Assembly (NCBI GenBank): GCA_018818065.1
Contig: JAHISV010000007.1
Span: 236,519 to 300,518, forward strand
Length of the DNA stretch: 64,000 nt
Source: Bacteroidota bacterium
Lineage (GTDB): Bacteria > Bacteroidota > Ignavibacteria > Ignavibacteriales > Melioribacteraceae
Reading direction: 5' to 3'
A program made the translations under genes and the position numbers. The stretch's first letter is position 1. Each line of letters begins with the position of its first letter. Under the pieces are notes generated by a model. The model saw nothing but the letters and a program-made list of their open reading frames with translations, was not told the DNA's origin and did not search any database. Below, one piece after another: positions 8,121-18,250 of the stretch.

Positions 8121-8849
8121 ATGAAACGTATACACTTTATTAAGACATTAGGTCTCTTCTCGGTTAGTGCCGGGTTTTTATACGGCAGCGGGATGGGCAA
8201 AATTTTAACAAAATCAAATAATAATAGGAGTTATAATAAAATGGCAAAATTCGAATTACCTCAATTACCATACGCTTACGATGCACTAGAGCCACACATT
8301 GATGCAAAAACGATGGAAATACATTACACAAAGCATCATGCCGCATACATTAGCAAATTTAATGCTGCGATTGAAGGTACTCCACTGGAGGCACAATCAA
8401 TGGAAGATATTTTCGCAAATATCTCAAGTCATGGTGCGGGTGTTCGTAACAATGGTGGTGGCGCCTGGAATCACAGTCTGTTTTGGAGCGTTATGGGGCC
8501 AAATAAAGGTGGTCAACCAAGTGGTGAGTTAGCTGCTGCAATCAATGCGGCTTTTGGTTCTTTTGACAAATTTAAAGAAGAATTTGCAAATGCCGGTGCT
8601 ACTCAATTTGGTTCTGGTTGGGCTTGGCTGGTTGTGGTTGATGGTAAATTGGTAGTTAGCAAAACCCCAAATCAGGATAATCCGTTAATGGATGTCGCCG
8701 ATGTAAAAGGCACTCCGGTATTAGGACTTGATGTTTGGGAACACGCGTACTATTTGAACTACCAGAACAGAAGACCAGATTATATCCAAAGTTTCTTCAA
8801 TGTTGTTAATTGGGATGAAGTTGCAAAGAGATATGCTGAAGCAAAATAG
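8121..8849 (+). CDS. Superoxide dismutase (Mn-type motifs) with optional N-terminal leader
   Basis: Dismutates superoxide to peroxide and oxygen. The SOD body begins with [20 protein letters not shown] (ATG 8241) and holds the metal ligands: His in LEPHID, His in AWNHSLFW, and Asp/His in [12 protein letters not shown] glycine-rich NNGGGAWNH plus a glutamine in NQDNPL is the Mn-type pattern. The frame extends 40 residues upstream to ATG 8121, adding [20 protein letters not shown], which resembles a Tat-like or Sec signal. ATG 8241 has its own AGGAG at 8226-8230, whereas ATG 8121 lacks a clear ribosome site. Both starts may be used; the internal one is safer for a cytosolic enzyme. Confidence 0.9.
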   Translation: MKRIHFIKTLGLFSVSAGFLYGSGMGKILTKSNNNRSYNKMAKFELPQLPYAYDALEPHIDAKTMEIHYTKHHAAYISKFNAAIEGTPLEAQSMEDIFANISSHGAGVRNNGGGAWNHSLFWSVMGPNKGGQPSGELAAAINAAFGSFDKFKEEFANAGATQFGSGWAWLVVVDGKLVVSKTPNQDNPLMDVADVKGTPVLGLDVWEHAYYLNYQNRRPDYIQSFFNVVNWDEVAKRYAEAK

Positions 8850-8870
8850 TTTCTTGCTTTTTACAAGTTA

Positions 8871-8906
8871 CCCGAAAGTCACTATTGACTTTCGGGTATT
8901 TTTTTG
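8871..8906 (+). terminator. Intrinsic terminator after the superoxide dismutase gene
   Basis: Ten-base perfect inverted repeat CCCGAAAGTC / GACTTTCGGG with a six-base loop, then T-rich sequence on the plus strand. It lies 21 bases after the SOD stop and ends the Rrf2-IscA-SOD unit. Confidence 0.92.
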
Positions 8907-8945
8907 AGAATTATCAGGTTAGAAAATAATAGTCTAGGTAATTGA

Positions 8946-9566
8946 GTGAAAATTCCAATATTCCCCTTAAAACTTGTTATGTTTCCCGGGGCAAAATACC
9001 CTCTTCATATTTTTGAAGAACGTTATAAGCTACTTATAAAATATTGTATAGAAAATGATGAAGGATTTGGCATAGTTGCCGCCTCTGATGAAAACCCTTA
9101 CAAAGTAGGATGCTTTGTAAGGATATCAAAGATTCTCAAAAGATATGAAAATGGTAATCTCGATTTAACTGTAACTGGTCTCTACCGCTTTTCCTTAATT
9201 TCTTCTGAAATTGGAGATGATGGATATCATATAGGCGAAATTGAAGAGTTTTCAGATGAGATTCAGTATGAAAAAAATGATTTTCTGAATGAGGAAGCAG
9301 TAGAAAAATTCCAAATTATTGTCCGAAGAACTGATCTCTATTTAAGTGAGACTTTCTGGAGAAATTTGGCTCTATCCAATCGTAAAAGTTTTAAACTCGC
9401 GGAGAAATCCGGACTAAGCCTGGAACAACAACAATCAATACTATCCATGAAAAGTGAAAATTCGAGATTAGATTTTTTGGTAGAACATTTTAGCAAAGTA
9501 AAGGAATACCTTGATAGAAATGAATTTATGAAGGATGTAATTTCCGGGGATGGTTACCTGAACTAA
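8946..9566 (+). CDS. LON peptidase substrate-binding domain protein
   Basis: Stand-alone N-terminal (substrate-binding) domain of the Lon protease family, without ATPase or protease domains. The 206-residue protein begins IPIFPLKLVMFPGAKYPLHI, then EERYKLL, the standard opening of this family; the C-terminal half is helical and charged. The start is GTG at 8946. Function is unknown; members of this family are proposed to bind unfolded peptides or act as adaptors. It stands alone, convergent with atpC and sharing the downstream hairpin region. Confidence 0.88.
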   Translation: MKIPIFPLKLVMFPGAKYPLHIFEERYKLLIKYCIENDEGFGIVAASDENPYKVGCFVRISKILKRYENGNLDLTVTGLYRFSLISSEIGDDGYHIGEIEEFSDEIQYEKNDFLNEEAVEKFQIIVRRTDLYLSETFWRNLALSNRKSFKLAEKSGLSLEQQQSILSMKSENSRLDFLVEHFSKVKEYLDRNEFMKDVISGDGYLN

Positions 9567-9595
9567 AAAAAAGCCCGCATCAAAGATACGGGCTT
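9563..9595 (-). terminator. Terminator of the atpDC operon
   Basis: Inverted repeat AAGCCCG...CGGGCTT (one internal mismatch, three-base loop) at 9571-9595. On the minus strand the hairpin is followed by eight T, which overlap the end of the convergent LON-domain gene. The stem begins 28 bases after the atpC stop. Confidence 0.88.
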
Positions 9596-9623
9596 AGTAA
9601 TTATTCAGTATATATGATTATTG

Positions 9624-10034
9624 TTACATATATTTTTTCTTAATATTCAGTCTATTAATTGCCTTCTTAAGTGATAATTCGGCTCGGTCATAATCAACCT
9701 CAGGCTTCTCGCCTCCGTAAATCCTTTCCTTCGCCTTCGCCAAACTTTCCATAGCACGCCTCTCATCAATATCTGCAGCAGTTTCAACGCTTTCCGCAAG
9801 AATCAAGATCCTATTATCCTTCACTTCAACAGTTCCACCGCCTGTAGAATAATGAACGACGTCATCGTTTTGTTTTACCAGCTTTATCTCACCTACATCT
9901 AAAGTACTTAAAATTGAGGCATGATTTTTCAGTATTTGAAAAGCGCCGGAAGAACCAGGCACAGTACATGATTTAACAACACCAGTAAAAACAATCTGGG
10001 ATGGAGTTACAATTTCAATATTCAACTCATTCAT
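9624..10034 (-). CDS. atpC: ATP synthase epsilon subunit
   Basis: F1 central-stalk subunit coupling rotation to the catalytic head and able to act as an inhibitor. The N-terminal beta-sandwich begins LNIEIVTPSQIVFTGVVKS and includes GSSGAFQILKNHASILSTL; the C-terminal helical hairpin has DERRAMESLAKAKERI. At 136 residues it is normal in size. It lies six bases downstream of atpD. No other ATP synthase genes are nearby, so atpDC is separated from the rest of the complex, as in green sulfur bacteria and relatives. Confidence 0.95.
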   Translation of the reverse strand: MNELNIEIVTPSQIVFTGVVKSCTVPGSSGAFQILKNHASILSTLDVGEIKLVKQNDDVVHYSTGGGTVEVKDNRILILAESVETAADIDERRAMESLAKAKERIYGGEKPEVDYDRAELSLKKAINRLNIKKKYM

Positions 10035-10040
10035 AATTAC

Positions 10041-11453
<1,413 letters not shown>

Positions 11454-11684
11454 TCACCTCAAAATGAAATTATTACAAGCAGTAAATTTATAAACTATGG
11501 CGTTCATTATCAAATATATTAGGTCTTTTATCTATAATTCTGCATTAAAGAAATTCTCGGTTTTTCATCAATTTAATCCTAAATTTTTCCCTTTTCCATG
11601 CGATAATATATCAGGCGGATAATAATATTCATTTGTTCGCAATGTGTTTGGGGCAAAAATGATGTAAGTAAACTGGGGAGTAAT

Positions 11685-14063
11685 ATGTTTAAGAATCTTA
11701 CAATACGAAAGAAAATTCTCGTTTCTGTATTAACAATTAATTTCATCATGTTTTTGGCAATATACCTGATTTATTTTCAATTTTCAAAAAACCTTGTTAC
11801 TGATCAGACTCAGGAAATGCTGAGTACAAAAGTTGATGAGATGATAAGCAGACTTGAAGGTAATCTGATTGAGCGTGGAAAAATTGGTTGGACTGTATGT
11901 AATAATGCTGATTTCGTTACCTGGCTGGACACGAATAGTACTCGCTTCGTTGAACCAGAAAAAGATCCTGTATTCAGAAAATTCAGAGAATATGGAAATA
12001 CTCTTGTAACCAAAGATGGTGAAATTAATTCTGTATTCCTGGCAAGTGAAAAAACACAGAATTACTATGATAATATTGGATATCGTGTTGATGATGCCTA
12101 CAGAGTCGGAAGTCGTCCCTGGTACAAAGACGCAGTCTCGCAAAAAAATCCCTCATTTGATTTTGACATTGATTATTCTTCAGGCGAAATTCTGGCAAAT
12201 TACAGGCACCCGATATATGCCGGCAACAGGTTAGTTGGAGTTGGTGGAATAGATATTCGTTTAGAAACTATCAACAACATGATGAGTCAATATAAAATCT
12301 TCGATTCCGGATATGCAATGCTTCTCGGTAAAGATGGGACAATTTTATACCATCCTGATGAAGCAATTATGTTAAAAACAAAAATCGATGAATATATAAA
12401 CTCTGGTAATAATGAAAGTATCTCGGTTTCCGGTATGCTGAGCAAGGAAAGAGGAATGATTTCTGTTACCCTTAATGATGAATCGAGAGTTCTACTTTAT
12501 TCGCCTTTTAAGAGCCTGGATTGGATTCTTGTATTAAACGTGGCAGAGGAAGAAATTAATGGCTCATTGTCAACTTTAACTCAATCCTCATTAGTATTCT
12601 TTCTATTGGGCTTCGGAATTCTTACTCTTGCAATTATATTTACCGCTAACTCAATCGCCGAACCCATTAAAAGACTTGCCGCCGGAATTCATGCCTGCGC
12701 TGATGAAGGAAGTCTTGATGTTGAATTGGATGTAGACTCAAATGATGAAGTGGGTGACTTAGGAAGATCGTTCCACAGAATGTTAACTTCCCTAAAATCA
12801 AAAGTTGCTACTGTTGATCTGTTTGCTCATGGACATATATCAGCCGAGGTAGAGATTATTTCAGGTAAAGATGAATTAGGCCGTTCTATGGGTTCTATGC
12901 GGAATAGAATTGGTGCTGTAATTGCAGAACTTGACAATATTGCCCGTGCCGTTACAGAAGGTGACCTTGGTTATTCATCGGATTTGAGCAAATTTGAAGG
13001 TGAATATGCAAAGATAATTAAAGGCATTAATGATGTTATTGGTGAACTATTAATCCCGGTTCGCGAAGCTTCAGATTCCCTTTCACATTTATCTCAGAAG
13101 GATCTAACAGCGAGAATGAGAGGCGAATATAAAGGGGATAATGCTAAACTGAAGAACTCATTTAATACTGCCGTTGAAAATTTGGAAACAATTCTTCATC
13201 AGGTAAGGAATTCTTCTGATCAAAATTTATCAGCTCTGTTTGAGATTAAAGCAATTATTGAGGAGCTGGTACAACAATTTGAGCAACAAGCAAACCAAAC
13301 GATTGAAGCATCAACATCCATCGAAGAAATGGCACATAGTATTATAGATAATGCTACGAATGCGCAGGATATGTCGAACACAGCTACTAAGTCGAGAGAA
13401 TCAGCGGAAAAAGGGGGAGAAGTTGTAAAGCAGACCATCACCGGAATGAAAGAAATAAGTGCAGAAGTTAACAATTCTGCCCATGTAGTTCAGGAATTAG
13501 GTGAATCGAGTAAAAATATTGGTGAAATCATTAGAGTAATTGAAGATATTGCCGACCAAACCAACTTACTTGCACTGAATGCAGCTATTGAAGCTGCCCG
13601 AGCCGGTGAGCAAGGAAGAGGATTTGCTGTTGTAGCGGATGAAGTAAGAAAGCTTGCTGAAAAAACAACCAAGGCTACCGGAGAGATCTCTGAAAAAATC
13701 AAGAAGATACAGACTGACACAAAAGATGCTGTTACATCAATGGAATCAGCAAAATCAAAAACTGATGATGGTATTAAGTTGGCTGACGAAGCCGGCAAAG
13801 CTCTACAGGAAATTGTACAAATCAGTGCTGAACTTACTGAAAAGGTTGTTAGAATAACTTCAGCAACAAATCAGCAATCGGAAGTGAGCCAAACTCTTTC
13901 AGAAAAAATTGAACAAATGAATTCGGGTTCACAAAGTTCAATGGGAAAATTGAATTCAATTGATGAATACCTGGAAAATTTTGCTCAACTAACTGAAAAT
14001 GTTAATAGCCTTAACAATCAGTTTATTATTTCCAACGGGCATAGCGAAAAACTTCTTCAATAA
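11685..14063 (+). CDS. Methyl-accepting chemotaxis protein with periplasmic Cache domain
   Basis: Transmembrane chemoreceptor of 792 residues: TM1 near 10-30, a periplasmic double-Cache-type sensor to about residue 295 (motifs [13 protein letters not shown] and [11 protein letters not shown]), TM2 near 300-320, a HAMP domain followed by a second HAMP-like segment, and a long cytoplasmic coiled coil with the conserved tip [20 protein letters not shown]. No C-terminal CheR-binding pentapeptide is present. A strong ribosome site (GGGGAG) precedes the ATG. Single-gene unit ended by a hairpin; no che genes nearby. The ligand cannot be predicted, though Cache domains often bind amino acids or organic acids. 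Confidence 0.93.
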   Translation: MFKNLTIRKKILVSVLTINFIMFLAIYLIYFQFSKNLVTDQTQEMLSTKVDEMISRLEGNLIERGKIGWTVCNNADFVTWLDTNSTRFVEPEKDPVFRKFREYGNTLVTKDGEINSVFLASEKTQNYYDNIGYRVDDAYRVGSRPWYKDAVSQKNPSFDFDIDYSSGEILANYRHPIYAGNRLVGVGGIDIRLETINNMMSQYKIFDSGYAMLLGKDGTILYHPDEAIMLKTKIDEYINSGNNESISVSGMLSKERGMISVTLNDESRVLLYSPFKSLDWILVLNVAEEEINGSLSTLTQSSLVFFLLGFGILTLAIIFTANSIAEPIKRLAAGIHACADEGSLDVELDVDSNDEVGDLGRSFHRMLTSLKSKVATVDLFAHGHISAEVEIISGKDELGRSMGSMRNRIGAVIAELDNIARAVTEGDLGYSSDLSKFEGEYAKIIKGINDVIGELLIPVREASDSLSHLSQKDLTARMRGEYKGDNAKLKNSFNTAVENLETILHQVRNSSDQNLSALFEIKAIIEELVQQFEQQANQTIEASTSIEEMAHSIIDNATNAQDMSNTATKSRESAEKGGEVVKQTITGMKEISAEVNNSAHVVQELGESSKNIGEIIRVIEDIADQTNLLALNAAIEAARAGEQGRGFAVVADEVRKLAEKTTKATGEISEKIKKIQTDTKDAVTSMESAKSKTDDGIKLADEAGKALQEIVQISAELTEKVVRITSATNQQSEVSQTLSEKIEQMNSGSQSSMGKLNSIDEYLENFAQLTENVNSLNNQFIISNGHSEKLLQ

Positions 14064-14066
14064 TAA

Positions 14067-14100
14067 AAAAGCCCTCTGCTAAAAACAGAGGGCTTTTTTT
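14067..14100. terminator. Bidirectional terminator between the chemoreceptor and oxidoreductase genes
   Basis: Twelve-base inverted repeat AAAAGCCCTCTG / CAGAGGGCTTTT with a seven-base loop, A-run on the left and T-run on the right, so it can serve the plus-strand chemoreceptor gene and the minus-strand oxidoreductase operon. Confidence 0.92.
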
Positions 14101-14119
14101 ATATAATATCAACTACTAA

Positions 14120-14677
14120 TTAAGCTGTTGTTTTAGAAACCGCCTCAATTAATTCCATCCCTTTTCTTAATGCCTTTTCATTTAAAGGAAGCAAATGATG
14201 ATATCTTTCGGGAAGAACCTGCTTCAATCCTTCAAGTATATTTTCAAATTTGAGTATTGGCTTCTTCTGCAAGAAAGCGCCTAACATGATCATATTCAAC
14301 ATTTTGGGATTATCCATATTAGCTGCTTCTTTGGTAGCATCAATACCATAAACTTCAATATCTGTTCTTGTTGGAGGATTAATTATATTTGTGCTATCAT
14401 ATAATAAAGTACCACCAACCTTAACACCACTTTCAAATTTATCAAGAGAAGGCTGGTTAAGGGCAATTACAGTATCAAATTTTGAAATGATTGGAGAACT
14501 TACTTTTGTATCACTAACAATGGTAATACAATTTGCCGTACCACCGCGCATTTCAGGTCCATAGGAAGGCATCCAGCTAACTTCTTTATCTTCAATCATA
14601 CCTGAGTAGCAAAGAACCATACCCATTGATAATACACCCTGACCACCAAATCCTGCAATAATTATTTCCTGAGTCAT
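14120..14677 (-). CDS. 2-oxoacid:ferredoxin oxidoreductase gamma subunit
   Basis: Gamma subunit of a four-subunit CoA-dependent 2-oxoacid:ferredoxin oxidoreductase. It starts IIIAGFGGQGVLSMGMVLCY and has PSYGPEMRGGTANC, both typical of KorC/VorC-type chains. The ATG at 14677 is chosen over an upstream ATG at 14698, because a strong GGAGGGAT lies just before it and it then starts four bases after the beta-subunit stop. This gives 185 residues. Last gene of the operon; a bidirectional hairpin follows. The substrate may be a branched-chain 2-oxoacid or 2-oxoglutarate. Confidence 0.92.
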   Translation of the reverse strand: MTQEIIIAGFGGQGVLSMGMVLCYSGMIEDKEVSWMPSYGPEMRGGTANCITIVSDTKVSSPIISKFDTVIALNQPSLDKFESGVKVGGTLLYDSTNIINPPTRTDIEVYGIDATKEAANMDNPKMLNMIMLGAFLQKKPILKFENILEGLKQVLPERYHHLLPLNEKALRKGMELIEAVSKTTA

Positions 14678-14681
14678 ATTA

Positions 14682-15509
14682 TTATCCCTCCTTCTCATTT
14701 GGTGTTTTAATATCGCCTAACGGATAGTAAGGGAACATATTTTCTTCCATCCATGAGTTAGACTGTAAAGGAGTCATTTTCCAGTTTGAAGGACAATTCG
14801 AAACTACTTCGATAAAGCATGTACCTCCCTTTCCTGCTTTTTGATATTCGAAGGCCTTTTGTATAGCCTTTTTTGTCTTTCTCACATTGGCTGGCTTATG
14901 AACCGATTGTCTGGTAACATAAGCGGTTCCTGGTAGTTGTGCAACTAACTCAGTCATTTTTAAGGGTTCACCAGCTGTAGAGACATCTCTACCAAATGGT
15001 GAAGTAGTGGATTTCATTCCAGCTAAAGTTGTTGGGGCCATTTGACCACCAGTCATCCCATAAATACCATTATTGATAAATATGATAAGAAGGTTCTCAC
15101 CACGGTTACAAGTATGGATAGTCTCACCTGTACCAATAGCTGCAAGATCGCCATCACCCTGATATGAAAATACAATTTTGTCTGGAAGAACTCTTTTAAT
15201 GCCCGTAGCAACAGCAGAAGCTCTGCCATGTGCCGCCTGACTCATATCCATATTAAGATAATTGTATGCTAATACTGAACAACCAACCGGAGCAACACCA
15301 ATTATTTCACCGATTAAATCCATTTCTTCTATAACTTCCGCCAATAATCTATGAACCACGCCATGGCCACATCCCGGGCAATAGTGCATAGGAGTATCAT
15401 ACATGGCATTTTTTGGTGATTCGTAAACTATGTTTTCGAGCGAACAAACATTTTCGTCACGCAGTGTGTTTTCGTAATGATCATCATCTAACATTGTCTT
15501 TTCATTCAT
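14682..15509 (-). CDS. 2-oxoacid:ferredoxin oxidoreductase beta subunit (TPP-binding)
   Basis: Carries thiamine pyrophosphate for oxidative decarboxylation of a 2-oxoacid. Visible motifs: YCPGCGHGVVHRLLAE at the N-terminal part, the TPP motif YQGDGDLAAIGTGE and NNGIYGMTGGQMAPTT. The 275-residue length fits the four-subunit class. The start overlaps the alpha-subunit stop by one base, indicating translational coupling. The sequence resembles ketoisovalerate/2-oxoglutarate types more than pyruvate types, but I cannot settle the substrate by reading. Confidence 0.93.
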   Translation of the reverse strand: MNEKTMLDDDHYENTLRDENVCSLENIVYESPKNAMYDTPMHYCPGCGHGVVHRLLAEVIEEMDLIGEIIGVAPVGCSVLAYNYLNMDMSQAAHGRASAVATGIKRVLPDKIVFSYQGDGDLAAIGTGETIHTCNRGENLLIIFINNGIYGMTGGQMAPTTLAGMKSTTSPFGRDVSTAGEPLKMTELVAQLPGTAYVTRQSVHKPANVRKTKKAIQKAFEYQKAGKGGTCFIEVVSNCPSNWKMTPLQSNSWMEENMFPYYPLGDIKTPNEKEG

Positions 15510-16576
15510 TATGCACCTCCTACTACTTTTTCTTCAAGAGCTTCCAAAATTTCTTCAGGGCTCGGAACAATTCCACCCATTCTTCCGTGGAATTCTACCT
15601 TAGTTGCGCCATCAAGGGCAAGCTTTACGTCTTCAATCATTTGTCCGGCGTTCATCTCAACATCTAAAATACCTTTAACATTCTTGCCATACTTGGCTAA
15701 TGCTTCGTATGGGAAAGGCCACAATGTTATCGGTCTGAATACACCAACTTTTATTCCTTTTTCTCTTGCTAAATCCGCTGCTTTAGTGCAAATTCTGGCA
15801 ACTAAACCGTACGCGGTTATTATATAATCTGCATCGTCACAATTAATAGCTTCATACATAATTTCATTTTTTTCAATTTCTCTATATTTTCTTTGCAAGT
15901 GGCGATTAACTTCTTCCATCTGATCTGGTTGAAGATGCAGAGAGGTAATTACGTTACTATTTCTATCTTTTGTTCTACCAACTGTTGCCCAGTCCAGTGG
16001 AACAAACGTTCTCTCTTTTTGTGGCTTTAATTCAACTTTTTCCATCATCTGACCTAAAGCACCGTCAGTAAGAATGAGAACCGGAGTTCTATATTTGAAG
16101 GCTAAATCAAAACCAAATTCAACAAAATCAGCCATTTCCTGAACTGTTGAAGGAGCAAGAACAAGAAGTCTGTAATCTCCGTGTCCGCCGCCTTTGGTTG
16201 ATTGGAAATAATCACTCTGACCTGGCTGAATAGTACCCAAACCAGGACCACCCCGATTAACGTTAATGAGCAAACATGGGAGCTCTGCACAGGCAATATA
16301 TGAGATTCCTTCCTGCATAAGACTCATACCCGGACTTGATGAAGAAGTGAATACTTTTTTACCAGTGCCGGCAGCACCATAAACCATATTTATTGAAGCA
16401 ATTTCACTTTCTGCCTGAAGAACAACCATACCGGTTCTTGCTTCAGCTTCACGACTAAGATATTCCAGGACCTCAGATTGAGGGGTTATTGGATATCCAA
16501 AGTAGGCATCCACGCCAGCTCTAATTGCAGCTTCAGCCAACGCTTCATTTCCCTTCATTAATTTTAATTCTTTCAT
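15509..16576 (-). CDS. 2-oxoacid:ferredoxin oxidoreductase alpha subunit
   Basis: Alpha subunit of the same enzyme. It begins with MKGNEALAEAAIRAGVDAYF followed by GYPITPQSEVLEYLSR, the conserved opening of the pyrimidine-binding domain, and later has AGTGKKVFTSSSSPGMSLM and NVNRGGPGLGTIQPGQSDY. A C-terminal domain (KVGVFRPITLWPFPYE) completes the 355 residues. It overlaps the ferredoxin subunit by four bases (ATGA). Gene order is delta-alpha-beta-gamma. Confidence 0.94.
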   Translation of the reverse strand: MKELKLMKGNEALAEAAIRAGVDAYFGYPITPQSEVLEYLSREAEARTGMVVLQAESEIASINMVYGAAGTGKKVFTSSSSPGMSLMQEGISYIACAELPCLLINVNRGGPGLGTIQPGQSDYFQSTKGGGHGDYRLLVLAPSTVQEMADFVEFGFDLAFKYRTPVLILTDGALGQMMEKVELKPQKERTFVPLDWATVGRTKDRNSNVITSLHLQPDQMEEVNRHLQRKYREIEKNEIMYEAINCDDADYIITAYGLVARICTKAADLAREKGIKVGVFRPITLWPFPYEALAKYGKNVKGILDVEMNAGQMIEDVKLALDGATKVEFHGRMGGIVPSPEEILEALEEKVVGGA

Positions 16577-16860
16577 TCTTTCACCGTCACTGTTATATCA
16601 TTAGTTACATTTTTTATTTCAGCTACTTTTTCTTTTGAATTAGTTGTTTGCCGATAAACTGTAATGGCACCTTCCGGGCAAACTAAAGCGCAGTTTGTAC
16701 AACCTGTACAGTTATCTTCAACTTTTACAATGTACAAGTACCCTTTTTGATTAACCTGTCTGGATGTTTCAAGTGCATCCTGAGGGCAAGCCCCGGCACA
16801 CAGTTCACAACCTTTACATTTCTCGATATCAAGTATGATATCACCTTTTACTTTTGCCAT
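16573..16860 (-). CDS. 2-oxoacid:ferredoxin oxidoreductase delta (ferredoxin) subunit
   Basis: Small 2x[4Fe-4S] ferredoxin of 95 residues with CKGCELCAGACP and CTGCTNCALVCPEGA. It shuttles electrons from the TPP site to free ferredoxin. First gene of the operon; its ATG at 16860 has AGGTAATAA just upstream. The upstream region holds a hairpin with T-run and a branched-chain-rich short reading frame (see those entries), so the whole operon may be controlled by attenuation. Confidence 0.93.
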   Translation of the reverse strand: MAKVKGDIILDIEKCKGCELCAGACPQDALETSRQVNQKGYLYIVKVEDNCTGCTNCALVCPEGAITVYRQTTNSKEKVAEIKNVTNDITVTVKE

Positions 16861-16893
16861 TTATTACCTCATATACTTGTATTGGTTTAAACT

Positions 16894-16921
16894 AAAAAAG
16901 GGCTACAATACAGTAACCCTT
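16894..16921 (-). terminator. Leader (attenuator) terminator ahead of the 2-oxoacid oxidoreductase operon
   Basis: On the minus strand, arms AAGGGTTAC and GTAGCCCTT form a nine-pair stem (one U-G pair) with a six-base loop, followed by a T-run. On the plus strand the same sequence has a C-A mismatch, so it is built for minus-strand RNA. It lies only 33 bases before the first ATG of the operon and just after the stop of a short branched-chain-rich frame. It is not the terminator of the upstream lipA gene, which has its own at 17231-17254. Confidence 0.8.
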
Positions 16922-16924
16922 ATG

Positions 16925-17017
16925 CTAAAATTTTGTATGGCTAATCACCACCAGCAGAATGACAGGAATTATTTCGAGTAGAATTACTGGTAGTATATGT
17001 GTTAATTTGATAGCCAC
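16925..17017 (-). CDS. Putative branched-chain amino-acid leader peptide
   Basis: A 30-codon frame (GTG start, TAG stop) with 17 Ile/Leu/Val residues: it opens MAIKLTH, then ILPVILLEIIPVILLVVIS, and ends HTKF. Its stop codon lies three bases before the terminator hairpin. The stretch TGGCTA at its start codon can pair with TAGCCA near its end, and TAGCC can instead pair with GGTTA of the terminator's 5' arm. These are the elements of a class ilv-like attenuator. Weak points: a GTG start with a poor ribosome site, short helices, and the possibility that the peptide is a tiny membrane protein or chance. Role inferred, not shown. Confidence 0.55.
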   Translation of the reverse strand: MAIKLTHILPVILLEIIPVILLVVISHTKF

Positions 17018-17054
17018 GTCTTTTTATTTCTCTCTAGTTTTATATAATTGTTAC

Positions 17055-17080
17055 AGCATCTGCAACACTTACCAGATGCT
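17055..17080. repeat. Perfect palindrome upstream of the leader frame
   Basis: Eight-base arms AGCATCTG / CAGATGCT around a ten-base spacer, 38 bases before the GTG of the leader peptide on the minus strand. No T-run follows, so it is not an obvious terminator. The minus-strand TTGCAG inside it and a TATAAA 15 bases downstream could form a promoter, making the palindrome a candidate operator. Confidence 0.5.
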
Positions 17081-17230
17081 TTATAAATCTATAAAAATTA
17101 AAATAAATATCCAAAATCATAGGATAAGAAAATACTGCATTTGGCCTGTTTGAAAAATATTTAAATTGGCTGGTTCTAAAAGAACTTAATTCATATAAAA
17201 CAAGTAGGACAGGGGTTTTAGCAATTTTGT

Positions 17231-17254
17231 AAAAAGAGAGGGATTTCCCCTCTC
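17231..17254 (-). terminator. Intrinsic terminator of lipA
   Basis: Arms GAGAGGG / CCCTCTC with a five-base loop at 17236-17254, followed on the minus strand by five T. It starts 12 bases after the lipA stop codon. Confidence 0.85.
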
Positions 17255-17265
17255 AAAAAAAAATT

Positions 17266-18192
17266 TTAATTATTTCCCCACATGTCTCTGGCATGCTCAT
17301 CAGCATGATAAGAACTACGAACAAGGGGAGCCGATTCAACTGCCTTGAACCCCATCTTCATCCCTTCTTCTTTGAACATTGCAAATTCTTCAGGGGTTAC
17401 ATAACGATCAACCGGAAGATGTTTTTTGGTAGGTTGGAGATACTGACCAATGGTCATTATATCGCAGCCACTATCAAATAAGTCTTTCATTAATTTTAGT
17501 ACTTCTTTATTCGTTTCGCCAATTCCTACCATAATACCGGATTTTGTTCGCACTCCCTTGTCTTTAAACCATCTCATAACATCCAGGCTTCGCTGGTAAC
17601 CGGCTTGCGGCCTCACCGCATGGTAAAGTCGTTCAACAGTTTCCATATTGTGGTTTAGTATGTGAGGTGGATTTTTCATGATTGTTTCAAAAGCTTCTTC
17701 TTCCCCCTTGAAATCAGGTATCAGAATTTCCACAGTACAATGAGGTGTTTTCTCATTGATAAGTCTTACACATTCAGAAAAAATAGATGACCCGCCATCT
17801 TTTAATTCGTCTCTGTTTACAGAGGTTATTACAACATGCCTAAGACCTAATTGTTCAACCGATTCTGCAACCCTTCTTGGTTCGTCCAGATCCAATTCAT
17901 TTGGCATCCCAACCTTAACGTTACAAAAGCCGCATGAACGGGTGCATGTATCTCCCAGAATCATAAATGTTGCTGTTTTATGACTCCAGCACTCCGAAAG
18001 ATTAGGGCATTTCGCCTCTTCACAAACTGTATTGAGTTTTGCACTCCGCATCAGTTTATGGACTTCTTTGTAATTTTCACCCGTAGGAAGTTTAATTTTA
18101 AGCCAGTCAGGTCTTTTACCTAAATCTTTCTGCTCCGCCTCAACTTCTCGTTTATAATCTTTTTGATGTTTATTTAGATATTCTTTATTCAC
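17266..18192 (-). CDS. lipA: Lipoyl synthase
   Basis: Radical SAM enzyme inserting two sulfurs into protein-bound octanoyl groups. It has both cluster motifs: the auxiliary-cluster site with cysteines in CEEAKCPNLSEC (near residues 56-67) and the radical SAM motif CTRSCGFC near residue 83. The conserved C-terminal serine region SAPLVRSSYHA is present. 308 residues, full length. The ATG at 18192 precedes RPDWLKIKLPTG, typical of LipA. It is encoded next to the lipoylated E2 and lipB, separated from E2 by a 107-base inverted-repeat element. Confidence 0.97.
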   Translation of the reverse strand: MNKEYLNKHQKDYKREVEAEQKDLGKRPDWLKIKLPTGENYKEVHKLMRSAKLNTVCEEAKCPNLSECWSHKTATFMILGDTCTRSCGFCNVKVGMPNELDLDEPRRVAESVEQLGLRHVVITSVNRDELKDGGSSIFSECVRLINEKTPHCTVEILIPDFKGEEEAFETIMKNPPHILNHNMETVERLYHAVRPQAGYQRSLDVMRWFKDKGVRTKSGIMVGIGETNKEVLKLMKDLFDSGCDIMTIGQYLQPTKKHLPVDRYVTPEEFAMFKEEGMKMGFKAVESAPLVRSSYHADEHARDMWGNN

Positions 18193-18250
18193 AATAATAC
18201 CGTGTAATATAGTTCGTAAAATGAGTCATTAAAAATAGCAATATTTTTTA

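Noticed and set aside
16959..17153. Plus-strand 64-codon frame in the gap between the ferredoxin subunit and lipA
   Set aside because: No ribosome site or known motif; it is antisense to the leader peptide, palindrome and promoter region and its hydrophobic content mirrors the leader codons.
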